The position numbers and the translations under genes are program-made. The notes beneath the pieces are model-generated. The model ran no database searches and had not been told where the DNA came from. It was given only the letters and a program-made list of their open reading frames with translations. Positions 49,898 through 58,546 of a stretch of 64,000 nt of DNA are shown piece by piece. Each line of letters starts with the position of its first letter. The stretch's first letter is position 1. Source of the stretch: JBJGXI01 sp045635475 (GTDB taxonomy: Bacteria > Bacillota > Bacilli > Bacillales > Amphibacillaceae); the NCBI RefSeq assembly GCF_045635475.1, contig NZ_JBJGXI010000031.1, forward strand, positions 1-64,000, given 5' to 3'.

Positions 49898-52800
49898 TTG
49901 AAAACAAACATTAAAACAGAAAAAGAAGCAAGTATTGATTGGCTTTCAGATGTTAGTGTATTTGCAGTTAACCGAATTCCTGCACACTCCGACCATGTAT
50001 ATTATGAGACATTAACAGAGGCAAGTTCGAATAAACCGATGAGCATGAGACATAGCTTAAATGGTAATTGGAAGTTTAATTATGCAATTAATCCTCAAAA
50101 TCGAGTAGAGGATTTTTATAAAACTGATTTTGATATTTCAGGATGGGGAGATATTACTGTTCCAGGACATATTCAACTACAAGATTATGGCCAACCACAA
50201 TATGTAAATACGATGTATCCGTGGGATGGACATAACGATATCCGTCCTCCTGAAATTCCAACGGATCACAATCCCGTTGGTAGTTATGTAAAATCATTTC
50301 AAGTGCCAGCTAATATGAATAAAAAACCAGTCTATATATCATTTCAGGGTGTAGAGTCAGCTTTTTATGTGTGGTTAAATGGTGAATTCGTGGGATACAG
50401 TGAAGATTCGTTTACCCCTGCAGAATTTGATTTAACTCCCTTTATAACCGATGGAGAGAATAAGCTTGCGGTAGAGGTTTATCAGCGTAGCACCGGAAGC
50501 TGGTTAGAGGATCAGGATTTTTGGAGGTTCTCTGGTATATTCAGAGATGTGTATCTTTATACTGTTCCTAAAATCCATGTGAATGATTTGAAAGTTCATG
50601 CAGAGTTAAACGACACATATGATGTTGGTAAACTTGATGTTGACTTGAACTTCTTATCAGATATGCCAAGCGGTACAAAAGTATTGGCGAACTTAGCCGA
50701 TAAAAGTGGTGAAGTAGTATTATCGACAACGATCGAGCCAAATCAATTAGTAGGCAAAATTTCTTTGAAAGTTGATAATCCAAATTTATGGAGTGCCGAA
50801 GATCCTTATTTATACAAACTATCGATTCAAATTTTTGATAAATCTGATCAATTGGTCGAAGTAATTCCTCAAAAAATTGGTTTTAGAAGGTTTGAAATGA
50901 TTGATAACATTATGCATATCAATGGAAAACGAATTGTTTTTAAAGGTGTTAACCGCCATGAATTTAATTGCTATAGTGGACGCACGATAACGAAAGAAGA
51001 TATGTTATGGGACGTCAAAACAATAAAAAGAAATAACATGAATGCTGTTCGAACATCTCATTATCCAAACCAGACTTATTGGTATGAACTATGTGATGAA
51101 TATGGTTTGTATGTGATTGATGAAATGAACCTAGAAAGTCATGGTTCGTGGCAAAAAATGGGTGCAGTAGAGCCTTCTTGGAATGTACCGGGAAATAAAA
51201 AAGAGTGGGAAAACATTGTTATGGACCGGGCAATTTCCATGTATGAAAGAGACAAAAATCATCCCTCTATCATTATTTGGTCTTGTGGTAATGAATCGTA
51301 TGCCGGGGAAGTAATTCTGAATGTCTCTAAATATTTCAAATCAGTTGATTCAAGTCGAATGGTTCACTATGAAGGAGTCTTCTACGACCGAGACTATAAT
51401 GATACAAGTGATATGGAAAGCCGTATGTATGCAAAGCCTGCTGATATAGAGAACTATTTGAATGATAACCCTGAAAAGCCATATATCAGCTGTGAGTACA
51501 TGCACGCGATGGGGAATTCAGTAGGTGGTATGTACAAATATACAGACCTTGAACATAAATACCCGATGTACCAAGGTGGATTTATTTGGGATTATATGGA
51601 CCAATCAATAATGAAAAAAGATCGTTATGGTAATGAGTTTTTGGCTTACGGCGGAGATTTCGGCGATCGTCCAACTGATTATGAATTTTGTGGGAATGGT
51701 ATTGTATTTGCTGACCGCAAAGAAAAACCGACAATGCAAGAAGTAAAGTTCTTATATCAAAACGTTAAGCTTCGCCCTGATCAAACTGGTGTAACAATTG
51801 TTAACGACAACCTGTTTACAAATGTAAATGAATTTGATTTAGAATATATTTTATATTTCGAAGGAAAAGAAATCTATCGAAGTAATCTTTCAGCTGATGT
51901 AGAGCCATTAAGCGAAAGCCGTGTTGACTTTGAATTACCTAATCATCTGTTCGTTGAGTCTGGAGAGTATTATATTCATACTTCACTCAAGTTAAAAGAG
52001 AACACTTTGTGGGAAGATGCAGGCTATGAAGTTGGGTTTGGTCAGTATGTGTTCACAGAAAAACAAACGGAAGTCGTTGATTTAATAGAAGGTAACCTTA
52101 GAGTTGTGGAAGGCGATGTGAACATTGGTGTTCATGGCAAAGATTTCACGATCATGTTCTCTAAGCAAGTAGGTAGTTTAATTTCCGTTAATTATGCAGG
52201 AAAAGAAATGATTGAATATCCACCTGCTCCATTATTTTGGAGAGCAACAACAGATAACGATCGCGGGTTTGCACAAAACTTTCATTCAGGATGCTGGTTA
52301 ACAGCAAGCCTTGCTAGAAAGTGTTCAGAGATTACTTTTAACGATGACAAGAACCAAGTGAACGTTGCCTTCACGTATAAGTTTTCAATTAATGATGAAA
52401 TTGAAACGAAGGTAATGTATACCGTATATGCTGACGGAAGTATTCGAGTGAATTCCGAATATAAAGGTGTTAGTGGACTACCACAAATGCCAATTTTTGC
52501 AGTCTCATTTAAAATCCCTGCAGACTACCAACACTTAGAATGGTATGCGAAGGGACCGGAAGAGAATTACTCTGATCGTTCGATGGGAGCAAAGTTAGGT
52601 ATATTTAAAAATCAAGTAACCAGCAATGTAACGAATTATTTAGTACCACAAGAGTCAGGGAATCGGACTGGTGTGCGATGGGTGAATGTAACAAACGAAA
52701 AAGGTCAAGGGATAAAAATAGCATCTTCAAACAAAGAGCTTGAGTGCAATTTTTCCCCATATACCGCTTTCGAACTAGAGAACGCCAGACATCATTACGA

Positions 52801-52951
52801 ATTACCAAATGTCCATTACACAGTTGTAACAGTAGCAGGAAAGCAAATGGGCGTTGGTGGAGATGACAGTTGGGGTGCACCAGTTCATGAAGAGCATCTG
52901 ATTAAAGCAAATGAGAATAGGCAGTTTGAATTTTTTATTAGTAGAATTTAA
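49898..52951 (+). CDS. Second GH2 beta-galactosidase
   Basis: This protein of about 1017 residues is paralogous to the preceding GH2 enzyme but clearly diverged. Acid/base Glu466 is in SCGNESYAGE and nucleophile Glu533 in SCEYMHAMGN. The insertion pattern after HGSWQKM differs from the first enzyme. It has a LacZ-like N-terminus (FAVNRIPAHSDHVYYE) and a C-terminal Bgal_small domain. TTG 49898 is preferred, but GTG 49889 is possible since the ribosome site is weak. No export signal is visible. Different linkage preference from the first enzyme is likely but unproven. Confidence 0.93.
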   Translation: MKTNIKTEKEASIDWLSDVSVFAVNRIPAHSDHVYYETLTEASSNKPMSMRHSLNGNWKFNYAINPQNRVEDFYKTDFDISGWGDITVPGHIQLQDYGQPQYVNTMYPWDGHNDIRPPEIPTDHNPVGSYVKSFQVPANMNKKPVYISFQGVESAFYVWLNGEFVGYSEDSFTPAEFDLTPFITDGENKLAVEVYQRSTGSWLEDQDFWRFSGIFRDVYLYTVPKIHVNDLKVHAELNDTYDVGKLDVDLNFLSDMPSGTKVLANLADKSGEVVLSTTIEPNQLVGKISLKVDNPNLWSAEDPYLYKLSIQIFDKSDQLVEVIPQKIGFRRFEMIDNIMHINGKRIVFKGVNRHEFNCYSGRTITKEDMLWDVKTIKRNNMNAVRTSHYPNQTYWYELCDEYGLYVIDEMNLESHGSWQKMGAVEPSWNVPGNKKEWENIVMDRAISMYERDKNHPSIIIWSCGNESYAGEVILNVSKYFKSVDSSRMVHYEGVFYDRDYNDTSDMESRMYAKPADIENYLNDNPEKPYISCEYMHAMGNSVGGMYKYTDLEHKYPMYQGGFIWDYMDQSIMKKDRYGNEFLAYGGDFGDRPTDYEFCGNGIVFADRKEKPTMQEVKFLYQNVKLRPDQTGVTIVNDNLFTNVNEFDLEYILYFEGKEIYRSNLSADVEPLSESRVDFELPNHLFVESGEYYIHTSLKLKENTLWEDAGYEVGFGQYVFTEKQTEVVDLIEGNLRVVEGDVNIGVHGKDFTIMFSKQVGSLISVNYAGKEMIEYPPAPLFWRATTDNDRGFAQNFHSGCWLTASLARKCSEITFNDDKNQVNVAFTYKFSINDEIETKVMYTVYADGSIRVNSEYKGVSGLPQMPIFAVSFKIPADYQHLEWYAKGPEENYSDRSMGAKLGIFKNQVTSNVTNYLVPQESGNRTGVRWVNVTNEKGQGIKIASSNKELECNFSPYTAFELENARHHYELPNVHYTVVTVAGKQMGVGGDDSWGAPVHEEHLIKANENRQFEFFISRI

Positions 52952-52973
52952 TTAGTACAATTAAAAAATTTAT

Positions 52974-53015
52974 GGAGGGACTCTAAACAGGGTCTCTCCT
53001 AATAGTGCTTTTTTT
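52974..53015 (+). terminator. Terminator after the second GH2 gene
   Basis: GGAGGGACTCT and AGGGTCTCTCC form an 11-bp stem with G-T pairs and a 4-base loop. A run of seven T lies about ten bases further on. Confidence 0.65.
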
Positions 53016-53029
53016 ATATGTGACAGAAA

Positions 53030-53428
53030 ATAGCTAAACTCCGGCATAACTATATGGGTAGTGCTTTCACTCGCTCCAGAAATACACTTTTGCTTTCCGC
53101 GGGGGGCTAGTGAGCCTCCTCGTCGCTTCGCTCCTGCGGGGTCTCATTTAGGCCACTAGTCCCGCAGGAAAAGGAAAGCTACGACAGCAATACATCGCAC
53201 GAAGAAAATTGGGTTGTATTTTCGAGGAGTCGAAGTGGATTTCCTCCGCTGCTAACGGGATTCCTTTGCATCGGGTGATTGGAGCTCCGGGCAGTCGACT
53301 CCAGCGGGAAAGCGCGAGCTGAAGATCCACTCAGAAGCGCATTTTGCTTCTGAGTTAGCTGAAGCCGTGCCCGCGGAAAGCGACTGCCTGGAGCGGAAAT
53401 CACGAGCACTACGTTACGACGGAGTTTA
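53030..53428. repeat. Composite palindromic intergenic element (types A and B)
   Basis: This fills the 521-base gap between the GH2 gene and the aldolase gene. Ends AAACTCCG and CGGAGTTT are inverse copies. The left part (53092-53122) is the exact reverse complement of 2544-2574. The right part (about 53260-53410) matches the reverse complement of 21241-21420, but lacks the inner spacer found there. Frames through it are composition artefacts. Confidence 0.75.
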
Positions 53429-53472
53429 CTTCAATTACGCTATCTGTAAGCAATAAAAAGGAGGGATAGACA

Positions 53473-54108
53473 TTGGTAGATGTGCTAAAGACAATCAAAC
53501 AACACAGTATTATTTCGATCATTAGAACTGATTACTCGAATGAACTTGTAGAGGTTGCTGATCACCTCTATGAAGCGGGGATTCGGGTTGTTGAAGTTAC
53601 GATGAATACACCAGGTGCACTTAGAGGAATTGAACAAATTAAAGAAAAATATGAAGACATGGAGATAGGTGCTGGCACGGTATTAGACGCTGAAACAGCA
53701 CGACTAGCTATCTTGTCTGGAGCAAGCTTCTTACTGGCACCAACATTAAGTAAAAAAACGATTGAAATGGGAAATCGATATCATGTACCAGTGATACCAG
53801 GCGTTTTTACACCAACAGAAGTACTGACTGCTTATGAATTAGGTGCGCAGGTAGTAAAGGTTTTCCCAGTTGGTTCCTTAGGACCAAATTATATTAAAGA
53901 TTTGAAAGGCCCATTATCCCATGTAGACATGATACCGGTCGGTGGAGTAAGTAAGGAAAATGCCCAGGAATTTTTAAAAGCAGGAAGTTTTGCTTTGGGT
54001 GTTGGTTCAACGATTGTAAGTAATCAGTTAGTAAAAGAAAAGAATTTTGCTGAGATTGGGAAACGAGCCAAGCAATTTGTCGACGTTGTAACCAATTTTT
54101 CTAACTAA
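53473..54108 (+). CDS. 2-keto-3-deoxy-6-phospho-galactonate/gluconate aldolase
   Basis: This 211-residue class I aldolase of the KDPG/KDPGal family splits the phosphorylated keto-acid into pyruvate and glyceraldehyde-3-phosphate. Glu in VVEVTMNTPGAL, GAGTVLDAETA, the Schiff-base lysine in VVKVFPVGSLGP and IPVGGVSKENA are visible. TTG 53473 has AAAAGGAGGG well spaced. With the kinase and dehydratase downstream it is most likely the galactonate-branch enzyme (DgoA). Confidence 0.9.
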   Translation: MVDVLKTIKQHSIISIIRTDYSNELVEVADHLYEAGIRVVEVTMNTPGALRGIEQIKEKYEDMEIGAGTVLDAETARLAILSGASFLLAPTLSKKTIEMGNRYHVPVIPGVFTPTEVLTAYELGAQVVKVFPVGSLGPNYIKDLKGPLSHVDMIPVGGVSKENAQEFLKAGSFALGVGSTIVSNQLVKEKNFAEIGKRAKQFVDVVTNFSN

Positions 54109-54124
54109 CAAAGGGAGTGAGGAA

Positions 54125-55132
54125 ATGTATATCCTTACGATAGATTCAGGAACTACTAATTCTCGCGTCCATTTAATTGACCTAGAGAGTTCCGAACTGA
54201 TCGATGTCATTAAAAAACGTGTAGGTGTTAGGAACACGGCAATTGACGGGACAACGAAAGCCTTAAGTGAAGGATTATCTGCTGCAATAGAAGAAATACT
54301 TACGAAAAATACCTGTACTACAGCGGACATTGCGTACATTGTGGCTACTGGAATGATTACTTCAAATTTAGGTATTTTAGAAGTTCCACACATACCTAGT
54401 CCTGGCAGTATTGATGATTTTGTAAATGGATCTGTGGTTGAGAAATTACCAGAGTTTTTTGACGTTCCTTGTATTTTTGTTCCAGGTTTAAAAAATAATG
54501 TTTCGGATACGGAAACTGATTCTCTTTTTGATCACATCAATTATTTTGATGTGATGAGAGGAGAAGAGGTAGAAGCCTTTGGATTAAAAAAGCAACTTGG
54601 TTTACAAGGGAAAGGACTATTCGTTTTACCGGGATCACATACCAAATATGTAATGATGGATAATGAACAAATTACCTCATGCCTTTCCACGTTAGGCGGA
54701 GAAATGGTATATGCCGTGCAGAAGGAGACGATTTTATCGAGTTCTCTTAATGATGATTTGGTGTCAGAGGCAGATAGAAATTTATTATTAGAAGGATTTA
54801 AATCTGGGAATAAATTTGGTCTCACGCGCTCCTTTTATCATATTCGGTTGCTGCAGCTATTTGAAGAAATGAATGAAAATCAGCGTGCAAATTACTTTTT
54901 GGGTTCGATATTATCTGCGGATATCCAGGCACTAAAAAATACATATGAAGAACTAGACGTTGCTTGGATTGTTGTTGGTGGATCTAACCCGTTGCGGAAG
55001 GCATTTATTCACGTGTTAGAATATATGAATTTTGCTCAAGTGATAGAAGCAAATGATGAACATGTTCAATTGAGTACAATTATTGGTGCGAAAATGCTAG
55101 GAGAAAAACGTATGGTAGATACGAATCATTAA
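54125..55132 (+). CDS. dgoK: 2-dehydro-3-deoxygalactonokinase DgoK
   Basis: This 335-residue sugar-acid kinase of the DgoK family phosphorylates 2-keto-3-deoxy-galactonate. It has a phosphate loop near the start (ILTIDSGTTNSRV), the DVMRGEEVEAFGL motif and FVLPGSHTKYV. It lies 16 bases after the aldolase gene and 21 bases before the dehydratase gene, so the three form one operon. Confidence 0.93.
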   Translation: MYILTIDSGTTNSRVHLIDLESSELIDVIKKRVGVRNTAIDGTTKALSEGLSAAIEEILTKNTCTTADIAYIVATGMITSNLGILEVPHIPSPGSIDDFVNGSVVEKLPEFFDVPCIFVPGLKNNVSDTETDSLFDHINYFDVMRGEEVEAFGLKKQLGLQGKGLFVLPGSHTKYVMMDNEQITSCLSTLGGEMVYAVQKETILSSSLNDDLVSEADRNLLLEGFKSGNKFGLTRSFYHIRLLQLFEEMNENQRANYFLGSILSADIQALKNTYEELDVAWIVVGGSNPLRKAFIHVLEYMNFAQVIEANDEHVQLSTIIGAKMLGEKRMVDTNH

Positions 55133-55153
55133 TTTGTAAAGGAGATGTTAGCA

Positions 55154-56302
55154 ATGAAAATAATCAACTATGAACTTTATACGGTTACACCTAGATGGTT
55201 GTTCTTGAAAATTGAAACGGATGAAGGAATCGTTGGTTGGGGAGAGCCGGTCATCGAAGGAAGAGCGCATACCGTAAATGCTGCCGTCGAGGAACTAATG
55301 GATTATTTGATTGGCAAAGACCCATTGCGTATTGAAGATCACTGGAACATGATGTACCGTTCTGGTTTTTATCGCGGAGGTCCAATTCTAATGAGTGCGA
55401 TTGCGGGGATTGATCAGGCACTTTGGGATATTAAGGGTAAATACTATAATGCGCCGGTTTATCAGTTAATGGGTGGTGCGGCTCGAGATTCGATCCGTGT
55501 TTATTCTTGGATTGGTGGAGATCGCCCATCAGATGTCGGTCAGGCTGCGAAGGATGTAGTAAATACAGGATTTACTGCGGTGAAAATGAACGGTACGGAA
55601 GAACTACAATACATTGATTCTTACAAAAAAATTGACGAAACAGTGGAACGGATTGCAGCAGTGCGAGAGGCAGTTGGTAATGACGTCGGAATCGGCATTG
55701 ATTTTCATGGTCGTGTGCATAAGCCAATGGCAAAAATATTAGTAAAAGAACTCGAGCCTTATCGACCTATGTTTATCGAAGAACCAGTGCTGCCTGAAAA
55801 TAATGAAGCATTGAGAGAAATCGCTAACCACACGCATATTCCGATTGCCACCGGTGAAAGAATGTTCTCTAGATGGGATTTTAAATCAATTTTGTCAGAC
55901 GGTTATGTTGATATCATTCAACCAGATTTGTCGCATGCCGGTGGAATAACGGAAGTGAAGAAAATAGCATCAATGGCGGAAGCTTATGATGTGGCACTTG
56001 CACCACATTGTCCATTAGGACCAATAGCGCTTGCTGCTTGTTTACAAGTTGATGCAACCTCACATAACGCCTTTATTCAAGAGCAAAGCTTAGGGATTCA
56101 CTATAATAAAGAAAATGACATCTTAGATTATGTCAAGGACCGGAGTGTATTTGATTACAAGGACGGTTATGTGAAGATTCCACAAGGACCTGGACTTGGA
56201 ATTGAAATCAATGAAGAATACGTAAAAGAAAAGGCGAAAGAAGGCCATAACTGGAAAAATCCAATCTGGCGTCATAAAGATGGAAGTATTGCTGAATGGT
56301 AG
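55154..56302 (+). CDS. dgoD: D-galactonate dehydratase DgoD
   Basis: This 382-residue enolase-superfamily enzyme dehydrates galactonate to 2-keto-3-deoxy-galactonate. Length and landmarks equal the E. coli DgoD type: [78 protein letters not shown] and [18 protein letters not shown] 55154 behind AAAGGAGA is chosen over 55145. It identifies this operon as the De Ley-Doudoroff galactonate route. Confidence 0.95.
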   Translation: MKIINYELYTVTPRWLFLKIETDEGIVGWGEPVIEGRAHTVNAAVEELMDYLIGKDPLRIEDHWNMMYRSGFYRGGPILMSAIAGIDQALWDIKGKYYNAPVYQLMGGAARDSIRVYSWIGGDRPSDVGQAAKDVVNTGFTAVKMNGTEELQYIDSYKKIDETVERIAAVREAVGNDVGIGIDFHGRVHKPMAKILVKELEPYRPMFIEEPVLPENNEALREIANHTHIPIATGERMFSRWDFKSILSDGYVDIIQPDLSHAGGITEVKKIASMAEAYDVALAPHCPLGPIALAACLQVDATSHNAFIQEQSLGIHYNKENDILDYVKDRSVFDYKDGYVKIPQGPGLGIEINEEYVKEKAKEGHNWKNPIWRHKDGSIAEW

Positions 56303-56361
56303 ATTAGTGCATCTGAAATAAAGAGATATAAGATAAACGTATAAGAAAGAGGGCGAGTACG

Positions 56362-58422
56362 ATCGTAAAACATAATAAAACATATGTTACAAAAACAGAC
56401 ATGCTGCTTCACGGTGGCGACTACAACCCAGATCAATGGTTAGATCATCCAGACATTCTAGCAGACGATATTAAATTAATGAAGCTTGCCCATACCAATA
56501 CTTTCTCTGTAGGAATTTTTGCATGGAGTACATTAGAGCCTGAGGAAGGCAGCTACCAGTTTGAGTGGCTCGATGACATTTTTGAAAACATTCACCGAAT
56601 TGGTGGTAACGTTATTTTGGCTACACCAAGTGGGGCACGTCCTGCTTGGATGTCACAAAAGTACCCAGAAGTGTTGCGTGTGAATGGTAGTCGCGTGAAG
56701 CAACTGCACGGTGGCCGACATAATCATTGCTTTACTTCCAATGTTTACCGTGAAAAAACACAACAGATGAATCGCTTGCTTGCAGAAAGATATGGCAACC
56801 ATCCAGCGTTGTTAATGTGGCACGTTTCTAATGAGTATGGTGGAGAATGTCATTGTGACCTTTGTCAAGAAGCATTTAGAACTTGGTTGAAAGACAAATA
56901 CAATCATGATCTTAAAGCATTAAATGATGCATGGTGGGGTCCCTTCTGGAGTCATACGTTTTCCGACTGGTCACAAGTTGAATCGCCATCAGCAATCGGA
57001 GAAAATGCCGTTCATGGCTTAAACTTAGACTGGCGACGCTTTGTCACAGACCAGACAATTGATTTTTATGAGAACGAAGCAGTACCATTGCGTGAGCTCA
57101 CACCGGATATTCCAATCACCACAAATTTTATGGCTGATACGTTTGATTTAATTCCTTTTCAATCATTGGACTATAGCAAGTTTGCCAAACATGTTGATGT
57201 GATCAGCTGGGATGCTTATCCTGCATGGCATAATGATTGGGAAAGTAATTCAGATTTAGCTATGAAGGTAGGCTTTATTGATGATTTGTACCGCAGTTTA
57301 AAACAGCAGCCGTTTTTATTAATGGAGTCGACACCAAGCCAAGTAAACTGGCACGAAGTAAACAAAGCAAAACGTCCAGGCATGCATTTGTTATCTTCCA
57401 TGCAAATGATTGCCCACGGTTCTGATAGTGTGATGTATTTCCAATGGCGAAAATCAAGAGGCTCTTCAGAGAAATTCCATGGTGCAGTTGTAGATCATGA
57501 TAACAGCTCAAACAATCGTGTGTTTAAAGAAGTTGCCCAAGTCGGGGAAACGTTAGAAAAAATATCAGCTGTTGTTGGTACGAATCGTCCAGCTGATGTA
57601 GCCATTCTATACGATTGGGAAAGTAACTGGGCGTTAAATGATGCACAAGGCTATGGATTGAAAACCAAGAACTATCCGCAAACGTTGCAACAACATTATC
57701 GCTCCTTTTGGGAAAATGATATTCCAGTCGATGTTATTACAAAAGAACACGATTTCTCAGATTATAAGCTGTTAATCGTGCCAATGCTTTATTTAATGAG
57801 TGAAGATACGATTGGGCGTTTGAAAGCATATGTAGCAGACGGCGGTAGACTAGTGATGACATATATAAGCGGTATTGTGAATGAATATGATTTAACATAT
57901 CTTGGTGGGTGGCATAAAGATTTACAAGAAATGTTTGGCATGCAGCCTGTCGAGACAGATACATTTTATCCCAATGACCGCAACTATGTAACCTACCAAA
58001 ATAAGCAATATGAATTGAAAGATTATGCAACCGTACTAGAACTAAACAAAGCAACTACTGAAGGTACGTATGGGGAAGATTTTTATGCAGATACGCCTGC
58101 TGTAACAAGCCATCAATTCGGTAAAGGAAAAACTTATTATATTGGCGGGCGTTTAGAAGCACAATTCCACACGGATTTTTATGGAGAGTTAATCAAGGAA
58201 TTGCTACTAACGCCGGAAGTTAGCGTCAAACATAAAAAAGGTGTATCTGTGCAAACAAGACAAGACAACGACAGTAAGTATGCATTTGTAATGAACTTCA
58301 CTGAAAAAGCGCAGCCAGTTGTATTTGAAACAACGGTAAAAGATATGATTACAGGAGAAGAAATCAGTGGTGAAGTAACACTTGAAAAATACGAAGTTAA
58401 AATTGTGCAAGAACAGAAATAG
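56362..58422 (+). CDS. ganA: GH42 beta-galactosidase with probable ATC start
   Basis: This enzyme of about 686 residues is a close GanA homologue that hydrolyses galacto-oligosaccharides from galactan. Acid/base Glu158 (SNEYGGECHCDLC, with zinc cysteines) and nucleophile Glu322 (LLMESTPSQVNW) are intact, numbered from 56362. The first ATG is at 56401, but the frame upstream (KTYVTKTD) aligns with the known GanA N-terminus (KTHVTKAK in B. subtilis, from memory). The only start-like codon before it is ATC 56362, eight bases after AGAGGG. No ATG, GTG or TTG is present back to the stop at 56329. Confidence 0.88.
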   Translation: MVKHNKTYVTKTDMLLHGGDYNPDQWLDHPDILADDIKLMKLAHTNTFSVGIFAWSTLEPEEGSYQFEWLDDIFENIHRIGGNVILATPSGARPAWMSQKYPEVLRVNGSRVKQLHGGRHNHCFTSNVYREKTQQMNRLLAERYGNHPALLMWHVSNEYGGECHCDLCQEAFRTWLKDKYNHDLKALNDAWWGPFWSHTFSDWSQVESPSAIGENAVHGLNLDWRRFVTDQTIDFYENEAVPLRELTPDIPITTNFMADTFDLIPFQSLDYSKFAKHVDVISWDAYPAWHNDWESNSDLAMKVGFIDDLYRSLKQQPFLLMESTPSQVNWHEVNKAKRPGMHLLSSMQMIAHGSDSVMYFQWRKSRGSSEKFHGAVVDHDNSSNNRVFKEVAQVGETLEKISAVVGTNRPADVAILYDWESNWALNDAQGYGLKTKNYPQTLQQHYRSFWENDIPVDVITKEHDFSDYKLLIVPMLYLMSEDTIGRLKAYVADGGRLVMTYISGIVNEYDLTYLGGWHKDLQEMFGMQPVETDTFYPNDRNYVTYQNKQYELKDYATVLELNKATTEGTYGEDFYADTPAVTSHQFGKGKTYYIGGRLEAQFHTDFYGELIKELLLTPEVSVKHKKGVSVQTRQDNDSKYAFVMNFTEKAQPVVFETTVKDMITGEEISGEVTLEKYEVKIVQEQK

Positions 58423-58449
58423 GCATAGTTGATCGTAACTAGAAATTTT

Positions 58450-58487
58450 GACATCCATTCTTAATTAAATATAACAGAATGGATGTC
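58450..58487 (+). terminator. Hairpin between GH42 and GH36 genes
   Basis: GACATCCATTC and GAATGGATGTC are perfect 11-bp arms with a 16-base AT-rich loop, but no real T run follows. Confidence 0.55.
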
Positions 58488-58546
58488 TTATCTATTGGAA
58501 TGATTTTAGAAGACATAATGCTATTTACATGGAAAGGAGAATTGTT

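Noticed and set aside
53148..53409. Two minus-strand frames of 60-76 codons near 53.3 kb
   Set aside because: They fall inside the composite repeat and have no ribosome site or family resemblance.
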